Below the pieces are notes generated by a model, which saw only the letters and a program-made list of their open reading frames with translations, ran no database searches and was not told where the DNA came from. Both the position numbers and the translations under genes were made by a program. A stretch of 12,975 nt of DNA, taken from assembly GCA_900555355.1 (NCBI GenBank), contig USKV01000018.1, positions 1 through 12,975 of the forward strand. The letters are read 5' to 3'. Shown here piece after piece: positions 6,256 to 12,975 of the stretch. Source of the DNA: an uncultured Collinsella sp. GTDB taxonomy: Bacteria; Actinomycetota; Coriobacteriia; Coriobacteriales; Coriobacteriaceae. Numbering within the stretch: position 1 is the stretch's first letter; each line of letters begins with the position of its first letter.

Positions 6256-7194
6256 ATGGCTTCTCAAGCTGAGCTCACCCCGTGCGGGGCAATGTTTGAC
6301 ATCTTTAAGCGCGCAGCGCACCTGAGCCATATCGAACTGTGCGGCCTGGTGCTCTCGAGCCGCCCGCTCGCCGACGGCCGTAGTCCGCAGAGCCGTGCCG
6401 CCGATCGCTCCTGGGTTTCGCGCTTTATCGTGCGCGCGCCGGTCGGCACGCTGCAGGAACGTTATTTTGCCGATTACGGCACCTCGGCCGCGCGCATTAT
6501 GTCGCAGCTGGCCCTGCGCCGTCGCAATCCCATGGACGCCGCGGCCGTGACCAATATGGTGTGCGGCCCCGCTGGCGAGCCCATGGTGCGGGCGCTCGAG
6601 GAATGCCACCAGGACACGAATCTCTATCGCAATGCGCTCGAGCGCCTGTCGCAGGCGGCTGAGCTCATGCCCGCCGAGCGCGCCGAGGCCATCCTGGTGC
6701 TGTTTGTCGCCGTGGGTTGCTCGGCAGATGTACGTTCGTCGGTGACCTATGCCATCGACTACGCTCATGCGACCTGTGGTGGCGCCACGTCGACGCCGCG
6801 CTCGCTGAGCACATCTTCGGTCGTGGGCGAGCACGAGGTCGCGCCGGCGCATCCGCTGGGACTGCTGCGCGTGCAAAACGGCTATGTGGTGAGCGCCCCG
6901 CGCTGGATTCAGCCGAGTGAGGAAGGCGTCGAGATCGGCGCGCTGGCAACGGGGGAGGGCGACATCACCGACGTCGGCGACGACGTCTCGGCCCGCCATG
7001 CCCATATCTGGTGCGACGATTCTGGCACATGGTTTGTCGAGGACCTGTCGTCCACGAATGGCACCGTGGTGGTAAACGGGGCCACGAGCGTGTGTATTCA
7101 AGTAGAGCCTGGCCGCTCCGCTCAGCTCAACCCCGGTGACGAGCTCAAACTCGGCGAATCCACCACCTACGCCATCCTCCTCGGCGCCCTCTAG
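6256..7194 (+). CDS. FHA-domain protein, 312 residues
   Basis: The C-terminal part (about 222-310) is a forkhead-associated domain: it has the VSARHAHI segment (S245, R247, H248), the strand WFVEDLSSTNGTVVVNG with the STNGT loop (266-270), and a final strand pair (GDELKLGESTTYAILLG). FHA domains bind phosphothreonine peptides. The usual IGR arginine near the start of the domain is replaced in IGALATGEGDI, so ligand contact may be altered. The first 190 residues look mostly helical, with no signal peptide or membrane segment, and I do not recognise them. A low-complexity Ser/Thr stretch (TSTPRSLSTSS, about 178-188) joins the halves. AAGGAGG at 6241-6247 lies inside the end of the kinase gene, nine bases before the ATG. 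The likely role is to read the phosphorylation state set by the adjacent kinase. Confidence 0.88.
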   Translation: MASQAELTPCGAMFDIFKRAAHLSHIELCGLVLSSRPLADGRSPQSRAADRSWVSRFIVRAPVGTLQERYFADYGTSAARIMSQLALRRRNPMDAAAVTNMVCGPAGEPMVRALEECHQDTNLYRNALERLSQAAELMPAERAEAILVLFVAVGCSADVRSSVTYAIDYAHATCGGATSTPRSLSTSSVVGEHEVAPAHPLGLLRVQNGYVVSAPRWIQPSEEGVEIGALATGEGDITDVGDDVSARHAHIWCDDSGTWFVEDLSSTNGTVVVNGATSVCIQVEPGRSAQLNPGDELKLGESTTYAILLGAL

Positions 7195-7211
7195 CTCATC
7201 CCCCCCCAATG

Positions 7212-7278
7212 AGTTGCGGTGAAATAGGGACTGATTAAGGCCGTTAACAGCAAAAACACTCCCTATTTCACCGCAACT
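7212..7278. repeat. 19-bp perfect inverted repeat with 29-base loop
   Basis: AGTTGCGGTGAAATAGGGA (7212-7230) is exactly complementary to TCCCTATTTCACCGCAACT (7260-7278). The loop contains a smaller imperfect stem (CTGATTAA against TTAACAG, 7231-7250). There is no T-run after the right arm, so it is not a classic terminator, although it lies 17 bases after the FHA stop and could protect or end that transcript. The symmetry and sharp ends suggest a dispersed palindromic element. No target-site duplication is visible. Confidence 0.75.
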
Positions 7279-7335
7279 GCTGTGGGGTTCCAGGGGACTG
7301 TGTCCGTCGGTGCCGGGCGCACAATAGTCACCCGA

Positions 7336-7373
7336 GGTAAACCTTTACCGCCCACCTATATTTGCCGAAATAT
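7336..7373. promoter_or_regulatory. Two tandem palindromes upstream of nifJ (candidate operators)
   Basis: GGTAAACCTTTACC (7336-7349) has perfect 6-base arms around CC, and ATATTTGCCGAAATAT (7358-7373) has perfect 6-base arms around GCCG. Their centres are 23 bp apart, about two helical turns. The second covers the place where a -35 would be. I cannot assign them to a known regulator; neither matches the Rex or Fnr/Crp consensus well. Confidence 0.45.
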
Positions 7374-7377
7374 GGCT

Positions 7378-7394
7378 TGACGGCGGGGTACAAT
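7378..7394 (+). promoter_or_regulatory. Promoter of nifJ
   Basis: TGACGGCGGGGTACAAT ends in a good -10 hexamer (TACAAT, 7389-7394). It matches 16 of 17 bases of the promoter of the minus-strand gene at 2026-2042. Transcription should start near 7400, giving a leader of about 275 bases. The TTGAC at 7377-7381 is too close to the -10 to be a standard -35. Confidence 0.5.
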
Positions 7395-7398
7395 AAAC

Positions 7399-7466
7399 CC
7401 GCATGCGGATTTCCGTTGCGGGCGCTTCCCATCGCCGGGGCGTGCCCGGGAGCATCCGGCATGCGG
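7399..7466 (+). ncRNA. Structured 5' leader of nifJ (candidate regulatory or stabilising RNA)
   Basis: CCGCATGCGGAT (7399-7410) pairs with ATCCGGCATGCGG (7454-7466) as 12 base pairs with a single bulged G (7459). Inside, GC-T-TCCC (7424-7430) pairs with GGGAGC (7448-7453), and CCGGG (7435-7439) can pair with CCCGG (7445-7449) as an alternative. The stem begins almost exactly where the transcript should start. I cannot match it to a known riboswitch class. It may stabilise the mRNA or act as a switch. Confidence 0.4.
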
Positions 7467-7627
7467 CCTTTGCGGCGCTCGGTCATGTGCAAGACGGGTA
7501 GCTGGGCCTGTGGAGCGCGTGCAGCCCTCCTCGTCTCGGCATGCCTTCTCTCCATGCCATGTACCTGCTGCTCAGTCTGCCTGCCAGATGATTGGAAGCA
7601 ACAGCGAAAATCCCATCACGCCAACAT

Positions 7628-7643
7628 CCCGGCGATCGCCGGG
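7628..7643 (+). promoter_or_regulatory. GC-rich palindrome upstream of the nifJ ribosome site
   Basis: CCCGGCGATCGCCGGG is a perfect 16-bp palindrome that can form a tight hairpin with a GATC loop, 19 bases before the ribosome site (AGGAGAGG, 7663-7670). No T-run follows, so it is not a terminator. It may shape translation initiation or be a protein site. Confidence 0.35.
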
Positions 7644-7675
7644 GCCTGTATACCTATATGAGAGGAGAGGGGTAT

Positions 7676-11215
<3,540 letters not shown>

Positions 11216-11266
11216 GTCTCTCACCGCAGGATCTGAGGGCTGACCTTCGCGGACGTCCTCGGACAT

Positions 11267-11309
11267 GAAAGAACCCCCGCTGCGCACTACGTGCGGCGGG
11301 GGTTCTTTC
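11267..11309 (+). terminator. Intrinsic terminator of nifJ
   Basis: GAAAGAACCCCCGC (11267-11280) pairs perfectly with GCGGGGGTTCTTTC (11296-11309). The inner part extends with CGCAC and GTGCG around a TAC loop. The stem ends in A-rich and T-rich sides, so it could work in both directions. It starts 52 bases after the nifJ stop. Confidence 0.92.
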
Positions 11310-11403
11310 GTCCTGCGGAGTGCGCCGGAAAGGAAGGTCACCCCCGGGCCTGCGTTACCTCGGCGCAGTCGTTACGGGCAATATAGATCTGAATAGAGAT
11401 GGT

Positions 11404-11431
11404 GTGCGGCCTTTTGCCGCGCTTTTGTTTT
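11404..11431 (+). terminator. Second terminator-like hairpin
   Basis: GTGCGGC (11404-11410) pairs with GCCGCGC (11416-11422), with one G-T wobble, around a CTTTT loop. It is followed by TTTTGTTTT. It lies 95 bases past the nifJ terminator. It could be a backup terminator or end a short RNA starting in between. Confidence 0.5.
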
Positions 11432-11692
11432 GGTTCGCGCCATGTGGGGGTGGTGGCGACGTGCATTTTTGCGAGTATTCTGCAATCGAAGACCCCTGTA
11501 TACCGATCTCGGGCGAAAAATCGGGATTTCTCGATGTTTTCTACGAATGATGGGCGGGGTTATGGGCTGATAGCGTTTGATTTGCAGGGATATTTGCGCT
11601 CTTTAGCATTTATTGCGGTGCCCGAAGCTCTTGGTTACGTTGAATACTCCTAAAAATGCACGGCGCTTAGAGGGGGACCTTCGCGAAAAAGG

Positions 11693-11731
11693 AAACTGCC
11701 CCGTCGAAGTATGCATTCGACGAGGCGGTTT
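11693..11731 (-). terminator. Terminator of lemA
   Basis: AAACTGCCCCGTCGAA (11693-11708) pairs with TTCGACGAGGCGGTTT (11716-11731) over 16 positions, with one wobble and one mismatch, around a 7-base loop. It lies 36 bases past the lemA stop on the minus strand. A-rich and T-rich ends suggest it can act in both directions. Confidence 0.8.
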
Positions 11732-11767
11732 ATGCATATACCCGATTAAGGATACGCTGCGGGTCTG

Positions 11768-12319
11768 TTAGAACTTGACGGTCGGTGCCTGGCGGGCAGC
11801 TTCGGCGGCCTCGAAGCCCTGGCGCTCCTTAAACTGGAAGATGCCGGCAAAGATGACAGCCGGGAACGTCTGAATGGCGTTGTTGTAGCTGAGCACGCAG
11901 TCGTTGTAGCTCTGGCGTGCATAGCTAATCTTGTTCTCGGTATCCTCGAGCGATGCCTGCAGCTGCGTAAAGTTGGTGTTTGCCTTAAGATCGGGATAGG
12001 CCTCGGCCACGGCGAAGAGCTGGCGCAGCGCACCGGTCAGCACGTTGTCGGCTTCCATCTTGGCCTCGGGCGTGGTGGCCTTGACGGCGGTGTTGCGCGC
12101 GCTGATCACGGCGGAGAGCGTCTCCTGCTCGTGCTTGGCGTAGCCCTTGACGGTCTCGACCAGGTTAGGGATCAGGTCGTTGCGGCGCTGCAGCTGCGTG
12201 TCGATGTTCTGCCAGGCGTTATCGATGCGATTGCGCTTGGTGACCATGTTGTTGTAGATGCCGGCGATGGCGCAGACAATCACAATGACAACAACGATGC
12301 CGATGATGACGGGAAGCAT
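11768..12319 (-). CDS. lemA: LemA family protein
   Basis: The 183-residue product is the usual LemA length. One N-terminal membrane helix (about 3-21, VIIGIVVVIVIVCAIAGIY) is followed by the family signature YNNMVTKRNRIDNAWQNIDTQLQRRNDLIPNLVETVKGYAKHE, and by long helices containing NFTQLQASLEDTENKISYARQSYNDCVLSYNNAIQTFPAVIFAGIF. LemA proteins are membrane-anchored helical bundles of unclear molecular function, often found near HtpX proteases or repeat-rich membrane proteins. Neither is seen here, and a terminator follows directly, so it appears to be a single-gene transcript. GGAG lies seven bases before the ATG. It is divergent from the TetR-family gene, which may control it. Confidence 0.95.
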   Translation of the reverse strand: MLPVIIGIVVVIVIVCAIAGIYNNMVTKRNRIDNAWQNIDTQLQRRNDLIPNLVETVKGYAKHEQETLSAVISARNTAVKATTPEAKMEADNVLTGALRQLFAVAEAYPDLKANTNFTQLQASLEDTENKISYARQSYNDCVLSYNNAIQTFPAVIFAGIFQFKERQGFEAAEAARQAPTVKF

Positions 12320-12380
12320 GATGTCTCCGTTTCGAATGGCCGCGGCGTCTTCCGCCGGCTGCCGTTGGTGTAACGCTACT

Positions 12381-12391
12381 AGTATACCCGC
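12381..12391 (-). promoter_or_regulatory. Promoter of lemA
   Basis: On the minus strand, GCGGGTATACT ends in the -10 hexamer TATACT (plus-strand 12381-12386), about 62 bases before the lemA start. The hexamer at 17-bp spacing is TCGGTA, a weak -35 inside the palindrome at 12404-12420. Confidence 0.5.
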
Positions 12392-12403
12392 AACCTTTGG
12401 CGA

Positions 12404-12420
12404 TACCGAACTTTCCGGTA
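12404..12420. promoter_or_regulatory. Palindrome in the lemA/tetR divergent region (candidate operator)
   Basis: TACCGAACTTTCCGGTA has 5-base perfect arms (TACCG and CGGTA) and a partly symmetric centre. It covers the expected -35 of the lemA promoter. A divergently encoded TetR-type regulator often binds such a palindrome, but no link has been shown here. Confidence 0.35.
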
Positions 12421-12519
12421 AGCGTTATGTTTCCACCAAGGTAAGGCCATTCGCCAGGGGGCGGGCGATACAGGTGTAAGATATGCGACAGATTGACGAG
12501 TGTTGTCTTTGCCCTGAGG

Positions 12520-12975
12520 ATGGCGATACCAGTGGACCTTCGCATTAAGAAAACCTACCGCTCCCTGTTCGATGCCTTCACCGAGCTTCTCGAGGAGCAT
12601 CGGTTTGAGGACCTGACGGTTGCCATGCTGTGCGACCGCGCCATGATTCGCCGCACGACGTTCTACAAGCACTTTCGCGACAAGAACGATTACTTTGCCT
12701 TTTATATCGATGAGCTCATGTCGGGCTTGCCGCAAAAACAGCCCGATGAGGCCGGCGCAGTGTCTGCCGAGGACGTGCGCGCGCTTCGGCACGCGATTTT
12801 GGACGATGCCATGGATTTGATTCTGGCGCACGAGCAGCTCATGGATAACATTTTGGCAAGCAGCATGTCGGGCATGTTGACCAACGTTATTTGCGACCGC
12901 ATTGCCCGCTCCATCCGCGAGCGTGTGATGAACGTGCTTGCCGAGGATGCCCTGGCCCCCGTGTCACTCGAGACG
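12520..12975 (+). CDS. TetR/AcrR family transcriptional regulator (3' end outside window)
   Basis: The frame is open to the end of the window, giving 152 residues. The N-terminal DNA-binding domain is clear: KKTYRSLFDAFTELLEEHRFEDLTVAMLCDRAMIRRTTFYKHFRDKNDYF, with the helix-turn-helix at about 31-52 and the family hallmark TTFYKHFRDK. The rest is helical, as expected for the ligand-binding and dimerisation part. The start is uncertain. ATG at 12520 has GAGG touching it, too close for a ribosome site. An in-frame GTG at 12532 puts the same GAGG 12 bases upstream, a little far, but gives a more typical N-terminus (MDLRIKKTYRSL). A TTGACG at 12493-12498 could be a -35, with a poor -10 at 12516-12521. 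The target is unknown; lemA is the nearest candidate. Confidence 0.85.
   Translation, partial: MAIPVDLRIKKTYRSLFDAFTELLEEHRFEDLTVAMLCDRAMIRRTTFYKHFRDKNDYFAFYIDELMSGLPQKQPDEAGAVSAEDVRALRHAILDDAMDLILAHEQLMDNILASSMSGMLTNVICDRIARSIRERVMNVLAEDALAPVSLET

Larger units (their letters stand above)
7195..7675. other. Long intergenic and leader region between the FHA gene and nifJ
   Basis: This 481-base stretch holds no convincing gene. In order it contains a C-run after the FHA stop, a 19-bp inverted repeat (7212-7278), two short perfect palindromes (7336-7349 and 7358-7373), a -10 element (7389-7394), a strong bulged stem that should open the nifJ transcript (7399-7466), a GC-rich leader, a 16-bp palindrome (7628-7643), and the nifJ ribosome site (7663-7670). 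Short frames here, such as one starting at 7362, have no ribosome site. Confidence 0.7.
11216..11767. other. Intergenic region between nifJ and lemA
   Basis: This 552-base stretch holds the nifJ terminator (11267-11309), a second terminator-like hairpin (11404-11431), an AT-richer segment (about 11370-11655) and the lemA terminator (11693-11731). Two overlapping frames (11320-11550 and 11399-11653) have no good ribosome site, no recognisable product and odd composition, so I do not call them genes. The segment could be a dispersed non-coding element or a small RNA locus. Confidence 0.6.

Noticed and set aside
6133..7209. 358-codon minus-strand frame over the FHA gene
   Set aside because: Shadow of a high-GC gene; the plus-strand frame has the FHA domain and a good ribosome site.
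7377..7394. TTGACG and TACAAT as a standard -35/-10 pair before nifJ
   Set aside because: They are only six bases apart, far too close for a normal sigma-70 promoter.
11320..11653. Two small overlapping frames between nifJ and lemA
   Set aside because: No ribosome site, no recognisable product, and one runs through a terminator-like hairpin.

Overview
The window is high-GC DNA that looks like a Coriobacteriia chromosome, most likely Collinsella. I base this on the dnaX-ybaB-recR block, a single-chain pyruvate:ferredoxin oxidoreductase of anaerobes, and a strong preference for GC-ending codons. The genus is an inference from general character; no marker RNA is present to prove it.

Layout: (1) 1-3262 is a DNA replication/repair block: the 3' end of dnaX (DNA polymerase III gamma/tau), then ybaB and recR. 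Two small genes of unknown function (1240-1500 plus strand, 1523-1990 minus strand) and about 340 bp of intergenic DNA separate dnaX from ybaB. (2) 3506-7194 is a tight three-gene operon: a membrane-anchored or secreted protein with a long Gly/Ser linker, a Ser/Thr protein kinase with four C-terminal membrane segments, and an FHA-domain protein. Start/stop overlap and very short gaps suggest co-translation. Together they look like a phospho-signalling module running from the envelope to a cytoplasmic phosphothreonine reader. Its promoter region carries two similar GTTGYGCAAC palindromes about seven helical turns apart. (3) 7195-7675 is a long intergenic region with a 19-bp inverted repeat, two operator-like palindromes, a promoter, and a leader that begins with a strong bulged stem. 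It leads into nifJ. (4) 7676-11215 is nifJ, a complete 1179-residue pyruvate:ferredoxin (flavodoxin) oxidoreductase with all catalytic and iron-sulfur ligands, followed by a strong intrinsic terminator. (5) 11310-11690 has no convincing gene. (6) 11768-12319 (minus strand) is lemA with its own terminator. It is divergent from a TetR-family regulator gene that starts near 12520 and runs off the window; a palindrome lies in the shared control region.

The best candidate for a poorly described system is the anchored protein/kinase/FHA operon. The second is the regulatory DNA and structured leader before nifJ. Several proposed promoters share a G-rich stretch abutting the -10 box and lack a good -35, which may be a local promoter style.
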